Source of the DNA: Phaeovulum molybdatiresistens
GTDB taxonomy: Bacteria; Pseudomonadota; Alphaproteobacteria; Rhodobacterales; Rhodobacteraceae
NCBI RefSeq assembly: GCF_023544865.1
Contig: NZ_JAMJFX010000001.1
Location: forward strand, 402,758 to 466,757
Direction: 5' to 3'
DNA: 64,000 nucleotides
Shown here: one piece after another, positions 46,600 through 55,284 of the stretch
Layout of the letters: each line of letters begins with the position of its first letter
Numbering within the stretch: position 1 is the stretch's first letter
Program-made: the position numbers and the translations under genes
The notes under the pieces: model-generated
Told to the model about the DNA's origin: nothing
The model's database searches: none
Seen by the model: the letters and a program-made list of their open reading frames with translations, nothing else

Positions 46600-46694
46600 T
46601 CTTCTTCTTGGCAAAAATACTCACTTCCGCGGCCGCCGTTTGCGCAAGCGGTGGGTGCGGAAGCCTCCGGCAGGAGTATTTGGGCCAAGAAGAA
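46600..46694. repeat. Dispersed repeat, copy E (inverted pair)
   Basis: Two inverted copies of the repeat module: CTTCTTCTTGGCAAAAATAC (46601-46620) and AGTATTTGGGCCAAGAAG (46675-46692), enclosing nested arms CTTCCGC (46624-46630) / GCGGAAG (46657-46663). The whole can fold into one long hairpin directly after the azoR stop. Unlike copies A-D it has no GGGGGC stem. Confidence 0.78.
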
Positions 46695-46708
46695 ACGAAG
46701 CGATGCAA

Positions 46709-46737
46709 GGGCTCCGGTTGACTCCGGGGCCTTTTCT
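46709..46737 (+). terminator. Intrinsic terminator upstream of ffh
   Basis: Stem GGCTCCGG (46710-46717) / CCGGGGCC (46724-46731; one G-T pair), loop TTGACT, followed by TTTTCTT. It separates azoR transcription from ffh. Confidence 0.7.
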
Positions 46738-46758
46738 TCATAGATCACGCTGGATTCC

Positions 46759-46779
46759 CCGAAGGCCCGATGCCTTCGG
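46759..46779 (+). promoter_or_regulatory. Perfect hairpin in the ffh leader
   Basis: CCGAAGGC / GCCTTCGG, eight-base stem with loop CCGAT, about 105 bases before the ffh start. A second dyad CCAGT/ACTGG follows near 46805-46829. Possibly part of a structured 5' untranslated region; no known riboswitch or 4.5S RNA core motif is present. Confidence 0.4.
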
Positions 46780-46883
46780 TCCCCGCACTCTGCAGGGATC
46801 GCCACCAGTCAGCGCGTTGCGCCCACTGGTGTGTTTGTCGTTTTCCGCCGGTCCGCCGGCACTGCCCGAAGGAGGGCCGCGAT

Positions 46884-48395
46884 ATGTTCGAGAACCTGTC
46901 CGAACGCCTTGGCGGCGTCTTTGACCGGCTTACGAAACAGGGCGCGCTGTCCGAGGAGGATGTGCGCACCGCCCTGCGCGAGGTACGCGTGGCCCTGCTG
47001 GAGGCCGACGTGTCGCTGGCCGTGGCGCGCGATTTCGTCAAGGCGGTCGAGGCCAAGGCGACCGGCGCGGCGGTGACGAAATCGGTCACGCCGGGGCAAC
47101 AGGTCGTCAAGATCGTGCATGACGAGCTGGTCAAGGTTCTGGCCGGGGACGGCGCGGCCGAGGCGCTGAAGATCGACAACCCGCCCGCGCCGATCCTGAT
47201 GGTCGGTCTGCAGGGCTCGGGCAAGACCACCACCACGGCCAAGCTGGCGCGGCGGCTGAAGGACAAGAACGGCAAGCGGGTGCTGATGGCCTCGCTGGAC
47301 GTGAACCGCCCCGCCGCGATGGAGCAGCTGGCGATTCTGGGCCAGCAGGTCGGCGTAGACACGCTGCCGATCGTGCTTGGCCAGAAGCCCGTGGACATTG
47401 CCAAACGCGCCAAACAACAGGCGACGCTGGGCGGCTATGACGTCTACATGCTGGACACCGCGGGCCGTCTGCACATCGACGACGTGTTGATGGACGAGGT
47501 TCAGGCGGTGCGCGATGTCGTGCAACCGCGTGAGACGCTTCTGGTCGTGGACGGTCTGACCGGCCAGGACGCGGTCAACGTTGCCAGCGAGTTCGACGGC
47601 AAGGTCGGCATTTCCGGCGTCGTTCTGACACGGATGGATGGCGACGGGCGCGGCGGTGCGGCGCTGTCGATGCGCGCAGTGACCGGCAAGCCGATCCGCT
47701 TTGTCGGCCTTGGCGAAAAGATGGACGCGCTTGAGGTGTTCGAGCCGTCGCGGATCGCGGGCCGGATCCTGGGCATGGGCGACATCGTCGCCTTGGTGGA
47801 AAAGGCGCAGGAAACCTTTGAGGCCGAGCAGGCCGAGCGCATGATGAAGCGGTTCCAGAAGGGCCTCTTCAACATGAACGACATGAAGGGCCAGCTGGAA
47901 CAGATGCTCAAGATGGGCGGGATGCAGGGCGTCATGTCGATGATGCCGGGCATGGGCAAGATGGCCAAGGCCGCCGAGGAAGCGGGCTTTGACGACCGCA
48001 CCATCCGCCGGCAGATCGCGCTGATCAACTCGATGACGCGCAAGGAACGCGCCAATCCAGACCTGCTGCAGGCCAGCCGGAAAAAGCGGATCGCCGCCGG
48101 TGCCGGGCTTGAGGTGTCGGAACTGAACCGCCTGCTGAAGATGCACCGGCAGATGGCCGACACGATGAAGAAGCTGGGCAAGATGGGCAAGGGCGGGCTG
48201 ATGAAGCAGGCCATGGCCGCGATGACCGGCAAGGGCGGCGGATTGCCCGGCGCCGGGGACATCGACCCCGCGAAGATGGAAGAGGCCGCGAAGATGCTGG
48301 GCAAGATGCCTGGCGCGGGTGGTCTGCCTGGGCTGGGCGGGCTGAAGCTGCCCGGCGGGCTTTCCGGTCTTGGGGGGCTGGGCCGCAAGAAATGA
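46884..48395 (+). CDS. ffh: Signal recognition particle protein Ffh
   Basis: GTPase that binds signal sequences and 4.5S RNA and hands ribosomes to FtsY for co-translational membrane targeting. 503 residues: N domain (1-88), G domain with GLQGSGKTTTTAKLA (P loop 108-115), DTAGRLHID, and the Met-rich M domain (NMNDMKGQLEQMLKMGGMQG), ending in a Gly/Met/Leu-rich tail. Start chosen at the ATG at 46884 after GAAGGAGGG; further upstream codons lie in the leader. Overlaps the GNAT gene by 4 bases. Confidence 0.98.
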   Translation: MFENLSERLGGVFDRLTKQGALSEEDVRTALREVRVALLEADVSLAVARDFVKAVEAKATGAAVTKSVTPGQQVVKIVHDELVKVLAGDGAAEALKIDNPPAPILMVGLQGSGKTTTTAKLARRLKDKNGKRVLMASLDVNRPAAMEQLAILGQQVGVDTLPIVLGQKPVDIAKRAKQQATLGGYDVYMLDTAGRLHIDDVLMDEVQAVRDVVQPRETLLVVDGLTGQDAVNVASEFDGKVGISGVVLTRMDGDGRGGAALSMRAVTGKPIRFVGLGEKMDALEVFEPSRIAGRILGMGDIVALVEKAQETFEAEQAERMMKRFQKGLFNMNDMKGQLEQMLKMGGMQGVMSMMPGMGKMAKAAEEAGFDDRTIRRQIALINSMTRKERANPDLLQASRKKRIAAGAGLEVSELNRLLKMHRQMADTMKKLGKMGKGGLMKQAMAAMTGKGGGLPGAGDIDPAKMEEAAKMLGKMPGAGGLPGLGGLKLPGGLSGLGGLGRKK

Positions 48396-48925
48396 TCGCG
48401 CTGTCGCCCACCCCTGTGCTGGAGACCGAGCGTCTTGTCCTGCGCGCACCCGCGGCGCGGGATTGGGAACATTTCAACGTCTTTCTTGCATCGGATCGCG
48501 GGCGCTTCGTGCGTTCGGGCGATTATTCCGAGGAACAAAGCTGGCGCGCCTTTGGCCATGTCATCGGGCATTGGGTGCTGCGCGGCTTTGGCACGTTCAT
48601 CTTCACGCTGAAGGACAATGACCGCGCCCTTGGCATGTGCGGCCCCTGGCGCCCCGTGGGGTGGCCGGAGAACGAACTGGGCTGGACCGTCTGGGCGCCA
48701 GAGGCCGAAGGTCAGGGGTTCGCGCATGAGGCGGCGGTGGCCGCGCGCGACCATGCCTTTGACGTGCTGGGCTGGGACACGGCGGTCAGCTATATCGCGC
48801 CCGGCAACGCCCGCTCGATCGCGCTGGCCAAGCGGCTGGGGGCGGCGCCCGATGCCGCGGCGGCCTTTCCCGGGGCCGGGCCTTGCCTTGTCTATCGCCA
48901 CCCCCGTCCCGAGGTCCGCGCATGA
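48392..48925 (+). CDS. GNAT family N-acetyltransferase (RimJ-like)
   Basis: 177 residues with the GNAT acetyl-CoA fold of the RimJ/RimL subgroup: ETERLVLRAPAARDWE at the start, ELGWTVWAPEAEGQGFAHEA (acetyl-CoA loop) and GNARSIALAKRLGA. The target is unknown. ATG overlaps the ffh stop, and the next gene overlaps in turn. Confidence 0.88.
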   Translation: MIALSPTPVLETERLVLRAPAARDWEHFNVFLASDRGRFVRSGDYSEEQSWRAFGHVIGHWVLRGFGTFIFTLKDNDRALGMCGPWRPVGWPENELGWTVWAPEAEGQGFAHEAAVAARDHAFDVLGWDTAVSYIAPGNARSIALAKRLGAAPDAAAAFPGAGPCLVYRHPRPEVRA

Positions 48926-49254
48926 CCGCCCTGCCCCTGCAACAGCCCGAGGACCGCATGACCGACCCCGTCGCCCGCGCCGCCGCCCTGCTGAAAGAGC
49001 ATCGCGCCAGCATCGACCGGCTGGATGCGATCCTGGTGTTCACCCTGGCGGAACGGTTCAAGCACACCCAGGCCGTTGGCCGCCTCAAGGCGGACCATGA
49101 CCTGCCCCCGTCCGACCCCGCGCGCGAAGCAGCCCAGATCGCGCGGTTGGAACGTCTGGCGACCGAGGCCGATCTTGACCCCGAATTCGCCCGCAAATTC
49201 CTCAACTTCGTGATTTCGGAAGTGATCCGGCATCACGAGCAATTCCAGAAATGA
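48922..49254 (+). CDS. Chorismate mutase (AroQ class)
   Basis: 110 residues, all-helical AroQ-type mutase converting chorismate to prephenate for Phe/Tyr. Conserved: the Arg in HRASIDRLDAILVFTLAERFKHTQAVGRLK, then a helix with RLERLATEADLDPEFARKFLNFVISEVIRHHE. ATG at 48922 overlaps the GNAT stop (ATGA); a second ATG at 48958 would give 98 residues. Linked to ffh and rpsP, a gene order typical of alphaproteobacteria. Confidence 0.88.
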   Translation: MTALPLQQPEDRMTDPVARAAALLKEHRASIDRLDAILVFTLAERFKHTQAVGRLKADHDLPPSDPAREAAQIARLERLATEADLDPEFARKFLNFVISEVIRHHEQFQK

Positions 49255-49302
49255 CGGGGTCGCATTGACACCCGCCACCAGCCATCCAAAGGAGATACAG
49301 AC

Positions 49303-49662
49303 ATGGCTATGAAAATCCGCCTCGCCCGTGGTGGTTCCAAGAAGCGCCCGCATTATGCGATCGTGGCGTCCGATTCGCGCATGCCGCGCGATGGCCGCTT
49401 CCTGGAAAAGCTGGGCACCTATAACCCGCTGCTGGCCAAGGACAGCGAAGACCGCGTCAAGATGAACCTGGAGCGCGTGCAGTATTGGCTGAGCCAGGGC
49501 GCCCAGCCGACCGACCGTATCGCCCGCTTCCTGGAGGCCGCGGGCGTTCTGGCCAAAGCCGAGCGCAAGAACATGAAGAAGGCCGAGCCGGGCAAGAAAG
49601 CCAAGCAGCGCGCCGAGGAAAAGGCCGCCAAGGCCGCCAAGGCCGAGGAATCGGCTGAATAA
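49303..49662 (+). CDS. rpsP: 30S ribosomal protein S16
   Basis: 119 residues: [33 protein letters not shown] start, then an extended Lys/Ala-rich C-terminal tail (about 90-119) typical of alphaproteobacterial S16. AAAGGAGAT precedes the ATG. Confidence 0.98.
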   Translation: MAMKIRLARGGSKKRPHYAIVASDSRMPRDGRFLEKLGTYNPLLAKDSEDRVKMNLERVQYWLSQGAQPTDRIARFLEAAGVLAKAERKNMKKAEPGKKAKQRAEEKAAKAAKAEESAE

Positions 49663-49687
49663 TCAGCCGGCTTGTGCCAAAAAACCG

Positions 49688-49710
49688 GGCCGGGCAGCCT
49701 TTGCCCGGCC
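49688..49710 (+). terminator. Hairpin after rpsP
   Basis: Nine-base perfect stem GGCCGGGCA / TGCCCGGCC with loop GCCTT. No T tract follows, so it may attenuate or process the rpsP-rimM transcript rather than end it. Confidence 0.5.
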
Positions 49711-49732
49711 TGTCCGCATCCGGAGGGGCAAG

Positions 49733-50242
49733 ATGAGCAATCCCGATCGTGTCTGCGTTGGTGCCATTGCCGGGGCCTTCGGCGTGAAGGGTGAGGTGCG
49801 GCTGAAAAGCTTCTGCTCTACGCCTGAGGACATTGCCGCCTATGCGCCCCTTTACACCGAGGATGGCAGCCGCAGCTTTGGCATCCGGCTGACCCGGCCC
49901 GTCACCGGGGGCTTGGGCGCGCGCCTGACCGGCGTTGCCACCAAGGAAGAGGCCGATGCGCTGAAGGGCGTGACCCTTTGGGCCGACCGCAACAAGCTGC
50001 CGTCGCTGCCCGATGACGAATTCTATCATGCCGATCTGATCGGGCTGACGGTGGTGGATACCGGCGGCGCGGTTCTGGGCACGGTCCGCGCGGTGCATAA
50101 CCACGGCGCGGGCGACATTCTGGAAATCTTTGGCCCCGGCCGTCGCCAGACCCTGCTTTTGCCGTTCACCAAGGCCGTGGTGCCCACCGTCGACCTGACC
50201 GCCGGGCGTATCGTGGCCGATCCGCCCGAGGATGTCGAATGA
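49733..50242 (+). CDS. rimM: Ribosome maturation factor RimM
   Basis: 169 residues: N-terminal RimM domain ([20 protein letters not shown]) and C-terminal PRC-barrel ([30 protein letters not shown]). Assists 30S head assembly through S19. GGAGGGG ribosome-binding site. Overlaps the next gene by four bases. Confidence 0.96.
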   Translation: MSNPDRVCVGAIAGAFGVKGEVRLKSFCSTPEDIAAYAPLYTEDGSRSFGIRLTRPVTGGLGARLTGVATKEEADALKGVTLWADRNKLPSLPDDEFYHADLIGLTVVDTGGAVLGTVRAVHNHGAGDILEIFGPGRRQTLLLPFTKAVVPTVDLTAGRIVADPPEDVE

Positions 50243-51042
50243 CCCGGGTGATCGTTCATGCGGGCTTTCACAAGACCGGAACGACCAGCCTGCAAAACCA
50301 CCTTGCGCAGCATCGCGCCACGCTGAAACCCTGGTTCGACTATTACGGCCAGAACGATTTTCTAAGCGCCGGCGCGCGCGCCCGGATCTATGCGCAAAAG
50401 CCGTTTTTCTGGCGCAGGCTGCGGTTTCGCGCGGCGTTTCGCCGGTTTCTGACCGCGATCCCCGATGCCCCGATCATCGTTCTGTCGCGTGAGACATTTT
50501 CGGGCGTGATGCCCGGTCACCGCAACTGGCGCGGGCGCGTCATCCGCGATTACGGCGCGGCGGTGCCCCTGTGCCGTGAAGTGATCGGGGCGCTGCGCCA
50601 TCGGTTCGGCCCGGCCGTGCGGGTCGAATTCCTGTTCACCACGCGCGACGGCGAAAGCTGGGCGCGCTCGGTCTATGGCCATCTGCTGCGATCCATCCAC
50701 CTGCGCGAGGATTTCGCACAATTCCGCGCGGCCCTTCCCCCCCGCATCGACCTGACGGCCGAGGCGGAACGGATCGGCGCGGCGCTGGCGCCCTGCGCCG
50801 TGCGGGTGGAACGGCTGGAAGACTGGTCTGGCGACCGCCACGGGCCCGCGGGCATCATCCTGGCGATGACCGACGTGCCCGATGCTGTAGCCGCGACCCT
50901 GCCGCCCGCGGCGCGCGGCAACATCGGCCAGACCCCGGATCAGCTGGCAGACTTTGCCCGGCTGAACCGATCGGGGCGCGGCAAGGCCGAACTGAAACGC
51001 ATCAAGGACCAGATCCTGCGCGAGGCACGCCATGACCGATGA
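50239..51042 (+). CDS. Putative sulfotransferase-like P-loop protein
   Basis: 267 residues. The N-terminus [19 protein letters not shown] carries the PAPS 5'-phosphosulfate loop (HKTGTTSLQ, 11-19) typical of bacterial sulfotransferase-like proteins; RETFSG (about 95) could be part of the 3'-phosphate site. The rest is weakly conserved. It is inserted between rimM and trmD, which are usually adjacent, overlapping both (4 and 11 bases). Acceptor unknown, perhaps a surface glycan. Confidence 0.75.
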   Translation: MTRVIVHAGFHKTGTTSLQNHLAQHRATLKPWFDYYGQNDFLSAGARARIYAQKPFFWRRLRFRAAFRRFLTAIPDAPIIVLSRETFSGVMPGHRNWRGRVIRDYGAAVPLCREVIGALRHRFGPAVRVEFLFTTRDGESWARSVYGHLLRSIHLREDFAQFRAALPPRIDLTAEAERIGAALAPCAVRVERLEDWSGDRHGPAGIILAMTDVPDAVAATLPPAARGNIGQTPDQLADFARLNRSGRGKAELKRIKDQILREARHDR

Positions 51043-51877
51043 CACAGCGGACAAGCCGATGAAATCGCATGGGCGGCTGGCAATTTCCGCCTCGATCCGC
51101 CCGCGTGAGCTGATGACCGACACCCCGCGCCTGCAGGGCGCCTGGACCGCGCGGATCATCACCCTGTTCCCCGAGGCCTTTCCCGGCACGCTGGGCCTGT
51201 CGCTGACAGGCAAGGCCTTGCAGGAAGGGCTGTGGGCGCTGGAAACGATCGACCTGCGCCCCTTTGGAATCGGCAAGCACCGCAACGTCGATGACACACC
51301 CGCCGGCGGCGGCGCGGGCATGGTGCTGCGCGCCGATGTCGTGGGCGCGGCCCTGTCCGAGGCGATGCGCGACACCCCCACCGACCGCGCACGCTGGCCG
51401 GTGATCTACATGTCCCCGCGCGGCCGCCCGCTGACCCAGGCGATGGCACGGCGGTTTTCGCAGGCACAGGGGATGACCATCCTGTGCGGCCGGTTCGAGG
51501 GCGTGGATGAACGCGTGCTGGACCATTTCGGCGTCGAAGAGGTTTCAATCGGGGATTTCGTCCTGACCGGGGGCGAGATCGCCGCACAGGTCTTGATTGA
51601 CGCGACTGTCCGGCTTATACCCCGCGTGCTCGGGAATCAGGCATCGACCGAGGAGGAATCCTTTTCTCACGGTTTGCTTGAACATCCGCAGTATACCCGC
51701 CCCACGCTTTGGGAAGGTCGCGCGATACCGGAAATTCTTCAGTCCGGGCATCATGCGAAGATAGAGGCGTGGAAGCGGGAACAGGCCGAAAGGCTGACCA
51801 AGGAACGACGACCTGATCTCTGGCGGGCTTGGTGTGCGGCGCACAACAGGGACCCGGATGAAGACCAAGAGCTCTGA
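51032..51877 (+). CDS. trmD: tRNA (guanine37-N1)-methyltransferase
   Basis: Methylates G37 of tRNAs to prevent frameshifting. 281 residues with a 35-residue N-terminal extension ([16 protein letters not shown]), then [23 protein letters not shown], and the SPOUT knot [30 protein letters not shown]. The ATG at 51032 keeps the whole extension; ATGs at 51059 and 51113 are alternatives. The 3' region includes [14 protein letters not shown]. Confidence 0.95.
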   Translation: MTDDTADKPMKSHGRLAISASIRPRELMTDTPRLQGAWTARIITLFPEAFPGTLGLSLTGKALQEGLWALETIDLRPFGIGKHRNVDDTPAGGGAGMVLRADVVGAALSEAMRDTPTDRARWPVIYMSPRGRPLTQAMARRFSQAQGMTILCGRFEGVDERVLDHFGVEEVSIGDFVLTGGEIAAQVLIDATVRLIPRVLGNQASTEEESFSHGLLEHPQYTRPTLWEGRAIPEILQSGHHAKIEAWKREQAERLTKERRPDLWRAWCAAHNRDPDEDQEL

Positions 51878-51926
51878 GGGCGCGCACACCTTCGCGGAAC
51901 CACCGCGAGCAATGAAAGGACCAGCG

Positions 51927-52304
51927 ATGAACCTGATCGCACAACTCGAGGCGGAACAGATCGCCGCCCTCGGCAAGACCATTCCGGATTTCAAGGCCGG
52001 CGACACCATTCGCGTCGGCTACAAGGTGACCGAAGGCACCCGGTCGCGCATTCAGAACTACGAGGGCGTCTGCATCGCGCGCAAGGGCGGCAGCACGATT
52101 GCGGCCTCGTTCACCGTGCGCAAGATTTCCTTCGGCGAAGGCGTGGAACGTGTGTTCCCGCTGTACTCGACCAACATCGACTCGATCGAAGTGGTCCGCC
52201 GTGGCCGCGTCCGCCGCGCGAAACTGTACTACCTGCGCGACCGTCGTGGTAAATCGGCCCGTATCGCCGAAGTCACCAACTACAAGCCCAAAGCCGAAGC
52301 GTAA
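51927..52304 (+). CDS. rplS: 50S ribosomal protein L19
   Basis: 125 residues with [42 protein letters not shown] and [18 protein letters not shown]. Start chosen at the ATG at 51927 after AAAGGACC; an in-frame upstream start is within the spacer after trmD. Confidence 0.98.
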   Translation: MNLIAQLEAEQIAALGKTIPDFKAGDTIRVGYKVTEGTRSRIQNYEGVCIARKGGSTIAASFTVRKISFGEGVERVFPLYSTNIDSIEVVRRGRVRRAKLYYLRDRRGKSARIAEVTNYKPKAEA

Positions 52305-52315
52305 GGAGCGGGGCC

Positions 52316-52537
52316 ATGAGAAACGAAATCCATCCCGAATACCACTTCATCACGGTGAAGATGACCGACGGCTCGACCTACCAGACCCGGTCGACCTGGG
52401 GCAAGGAAGGCGACACGATGGCGCTGGACATCGATCCGCTGGCGCATCCCGCATGGACCGGTGGGTCCGCCCGACTGATGGACACCGGGGGCCGCGTGTC
52501 CAAGTTCAAGAACAAATACGCGGGCCTGGGCTTCTGA
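52316..52537 (+). CDS. rpmE: 50S ribosomal protein L31 (zinc-less form)
   Basis: 73 residues; [24 protein letters not shown], and the C-terminal [14 protein letters not shown]. The CxxC zinc ligands of the C+ form are absent, which is usual for alphaproteobacteria. AAGGAGCGG precedes its ATG, 11 bases after rplS. Confidence 0.97.
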   Translation: MRNEIHPEYHFITVKMTDGSTYQTRSTWGKEGDTMALDIDPLAHPAWTGGSARLMDTGGRVSKFKNKYAGLGF

Positions 52538-52557
52538 TCCCCCGCCAGTATTTTGCA

Positions 52558-52582
52558 AAGGGCGCGCCAATGGCGCGCCCTT
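52558..52582 (+). terminator. Terminator after rpmE
   Basis: Stem AAGGGCGCGCC (52558-52568) / GGCGCGCCCTT (52572-52582), loop AAT, then TCGTTT. Just upstream, CAGTATTTTGCAAAG resembles the core of the dispersed repeat family read in reverse, so this may be a diverged sixth copy. Confidence 0.75.
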
Positions 52583-52726
52583 TCGTTTGCGCCCCTTCCC
52601 CTGTTGCGGAAACGCATTGTTTCCAATGTCCGTTGCCCCCCCTTGCGCGGGCATTCTTCCTTCGTTAGCCACCTCCACTTATAGTCTTCGCGCGCCAGCA
52701 CGGCGCGAGATAAAGGGGTACGGGAC

Positions 52727-53536
52727 GTGGCGCATATCATCGTTGTGGGCAATGAAAAGGGCGGTTCGGGCAAGTCGACCACCTGCATGCATGTGGCCAC
52801 GGCACTGGCGCGCATGGGCAAGAAGGTTGGTGCGCTGGATCTGGACCTGCGCCAGCGCAGCTTTGGGCGCTATGTCGAAAACCGCCTGGCCTTCATGGCG
52901 CGTGAGGGGCTGGATCTGCCGACGCCCGAATACCGCGAACTGCCCGAGGCGGACCCCGCAACGCTGGACCCCGGCGAAAACCCCTATGACCGCCGCCTTG
53001 CCGCCGCCGTGGCCGAGCTGGAGGTGGAATGCGATTTCATCCTGATCGACTGCCCCGGCAGCCACACCCGGCTGAGCCAGGTCGCCCATTCGTTGGCCGA
53101 CACGCTGATCACGCCGATGAATGACAGCTTCATCGACTTTGACCTGCTGGCGCGGATCGACCCGGAAACATCAAAGGTGATCGGGCCGTCGATTTATGCC
53201 GAAATGGTCTGGTCGGCGCGCCAGCTGCGCGCGCGGGCCGGGCTGAAACCAATTGACTGGATCGTGCTGCGCAACCGCCTTGGCGCGCAGCAGATGCACA
53301 ACAAGAAAAAGGTCGGCGCGGCGCTGGAACAGCTGTCCAAGCGCATCGGCTTTCGCGTGGCCCCCGGGTTTTCCGAACGCGTGATCTTCCGCGAACTGTT
53401 CCCCCGTGGCCTGACGCTGCTGGATCTGCGCGATGTGGGTGTGGAAAACCTGAATATCTCGAACGTGGCCGCGCGTCAGGAACTGCGCGACCTGATCAAG
53501 GAACTGAACCTGCCGGGGGTTGAAATCAACTTCTGA
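52727..53536 (+). CDS. mipZ: Division-site positioning ATPase MipZ
   Basis: 269-residue ParA/MinD-type ATPase with deviant Walker A KGGSGKST (11-18), FILIDCPGSHTRLSQ (Walker B region) and PMNDSFIDFDLL. In alphaproteobacteria MipZ forms a gradient from ParB-bound origins and blocks FtsZ assembly away from mid-cell. Start is the GTG at 52727 after AAAGGGGTACGG. Confidence 0.95.
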   Translation: MAHIIVVGNEKGGSGKSTTCMHVATALARMGKKVGALDLDLRQRSFGRYVENRLAFMAREGLDLPTPEYRELPEADPATLDPGENPYDRRLAAAVAELEVECDFILIDCPGSHTRLSQVAHSLADTLITPMNDSFIDFDLLARIDPETSKVIGPSIYAEMVWSARQLRARAGLKPIDWIVLRNRLGAQQMHNKKKVGAALEQLSKRIGFRVAPGFSERVIFRELFPRGLTLLDLRDVGVENLNISNVAARQELRDLIKELNLPGVEINF

Positions 53537-53545
53537 CCAATCGCC

Positions 53546-53716
53546 TTACAGCGTCCGGCCCGCCATGGTGCGCGCCCGGGCGCGAAAAGGCGAGGGCTGC
53601 GCCTGCCGCGGCGCGCGGTGCGACTTCGCACCCGCAAGAGCCGCCAGACGTGTCGCCAGAACGTCGCCCGTGGCGGGGTCCGACACAAGGCCGAGACGGG
53701 CCAGTAACCTGCGCAT
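53546..53716 (-). CDS. Small hypothetical protein
   Basis: 56 residues, MRRLLARLGLVSDPATGDVL..., basic with Ala/Arg bias and no membrane helix. Supported by GGGGGAAGG nine bases before the ATG at 53716 and a stop just after mipZ on the opposite strand; two further ATGs upstream (53725, 53722) are too close to that site. It may be a real short gene; I do not recognise a family. Confidence 0.45.
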   Translation of the reverse strand: MRRLLARLGLVSDPATGDVLATRLAALAGAKSHRAPRQAQPSPFRARARTMAGRTL

Positions 53717-53849
53717 GAACATCATCCTTCCCCCTGTCTTGCCGGTTGCGACATCCTTTGGTTAAGACAACCTTTGCGGGCAATTCGGGCCAGATTATGT
53801 TCCGTGCGGGGAAAGCTTCGGCAGATATGGTGTCACCGGCGCGACGGGA

Positions 53850-55166
53850 TCAGATGCCCAGCCGGTCGCGCGCGCCATACCACCAGGACCCGATCACCGA
53901 ATAGGGCACACGCAACATCCGCCCGCCGGGGAAGGGAATCCAAGGCAGCCCCGCGAAGACGTCAAAGCGGGACAGATCGCCATTGATCGCCTCGGACAGG
54001 ATGCGGCCGAAGGTATGCGATCCGGTCACGCCGTGACCGGAATAGCCATGGGCGAAATAGGTGTTGGCGCCGATCCGACCCATCTGCGGCACGCGGCTGA
54101 AGGACAGCGCGAAATTGCCCGACCAAGCGAATTCGATTTCCGTCTCGACCAACTGCGGAAAGACCTTCTTCAGGTTCTTCCACAGCTTGGCCTTGATATC
54201 CCTGGGGTCGGCCCCGCCATAGACAGTACCGCCCCCAAACAGCAGCCGGTGGTCGGCCGACATGCGATAGTAATCCAGGATATAACGCACATCCTCGATA
54301 CAGGTGCCCGCAGGCATCAGGTCGCGCGCGCGCTCGGCGCCCAGCGGGCGCGTTGCCATGATCTGCGTGGACACCGGCATCACCCGCGGGGTCAGCGCAG
54401 GGACGACATGGCCCAGATAGGCATTGCCGCACAGCACAAGCGTCTTGCAGACGATCTTTCCCTGGGCCGTATTCACCACGGGCCGCGCGGCATTGGTATC
54501 GACCGAGGTCACCGGCGACATTTCAAAGATCTTGCCACCAAGGCTTTCGAAGGCCGCAGCCTCACCCAGCGCCAGGTTCAGCGGATGCATGTGCCCGCCG
54601 CTGACATCCAGCATACCGCCGACGTAAAGATCGGAATTGGCATGCTGGCGCATTTCATCGCGCGACAGCATCCGCTGGTTTTTCAGGCCATAGCTTTCCC
54701 ACAGCGCCTTGCGCTCTTCCAGATCGCGCATCTGCTTTTGCGTCAGCGCGGCAAAGACGTTGCCATCCTTCAGGTCACACTGGATATTATAGGTGCGCAC
54801 CCGTTCACGGATGATCTCGCCGCCCTCTTGCACAAGGCCCGCGACAAAGCGCGCGGTATCCTGGCCATAGCGGCGCCCGATGGTCTGCAGGCTGGCGTTC
54901 AGCCCGTTCACGATCTGCCCGCCATTGCGCCCCGAGGCGCCCCAGCCCACGCGCGCGCCTTCGATGATGGTAACCTTATGCCCCTTTTCCGCCAAATGCA
55001 GCGCGGTCGACAGGCCCGAATAACCGGCCCCCACCACGCAGATATCGGTTTCATGCGTGCCCTGCAGCGCCGGGCGGTCAGGCGCCGGGTTGGCCGAGGC
55101 CGCATAGTAGCTGGCAACATGCGCGCCGGTGCCGGCATAGGGATGCGACTGTGCGGTGGCGTTCAT
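53850..55166 (-). CDS. FAD-dependent amine oxidase (PuuB-like)
   Basis: 438 residues of the DAO superfamily: ICVVGAGYSGLSTALHLAEKG (Rossmann, about 43-63), GRNGGQIVNGLNA, and C-terminal FAHGYSGHGVTGSHTFGRIL. Most like gamma-glutamylputrescine oxidase (PuuB) and related amine oxidases, which release the aldehyde with hydrogen peroxide. Divergent from a GntR regulator that probably controls it. Polyamine breakdown would fit the GlnA-like gene elsewhere in the window, but they are 23 kb apart. ATG at 55166 after AGTCAGGAG. Confidence 0.88.
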   Translation of the reverse strand: MNATAQSHPYAGTGAHVASYYAASANPAPDRPALQGTHETDICVVGAGYSGLSTALHLAEKGHKVTIIEGARVGWGASGRNGGQIVNGLNASLQTIGRRYGQDTARFVAGLVQEGGEIIRERVRTYNIQCDLKDGNVFAALTQKQMRDLEERKALWESYGLKNQRMLSRDEMRQHANSDLYVGGMLDVSGGHMHPLNLALGEAAAFESLGGKIFEMSPVTSVDTNAARPVVNTAQGKIVCKTLVLCGNAYLGHVVPALTPRVMPVSTQIMATRPLGAERARDLMPAGTCIEDVRYILDYYRMSADHRLLFGGGTVYGGADPRDIKAKLWKNLKKVFPQLVETEIEFAWSGNFALSFSRVPQMGRIGANTYFAHGYSGHGVTGSHTFGRILSEAINGDLSRFDVFAGLPWIPFPGGRMLRVPYSVIGSWWYGARDRLGI

Positions 55167-55213
55167 CGGAGACTCCTGACTGCAATTCGGGGCGCTCTGC
55201 TGCGCCGCCAAAA

Positions 55214-55240
55214 TGTGATAGCATTTTTTATTTTGTGATA
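55214..55240. promoter_or_regulatory. Candidate GntR operator, direct repeats
   Basis: TGTGATA at 55214-55220 and 55234-55240, 20 bases apart (two helical turns) with an AT-rich spacer (GCATTTTTTATTT), in the divergent 118-base promoter region. Suggests paired binding of a dimeric regulator; untested. Confidence 0.4.
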
Positions 55241-55284
55241 TACTTTAGCCGCAAAGTCAACAGATCCGACCGGCCCGCACAAAC

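Noticed and set aside
46739..46880. 4.5S signal recognition particle RNA gene next to ffh
   Set aside because: The conserved GGTCAGGTCCGGAAGGAAGCAGC-type core is absent; the region only shows unrelated hairpins.
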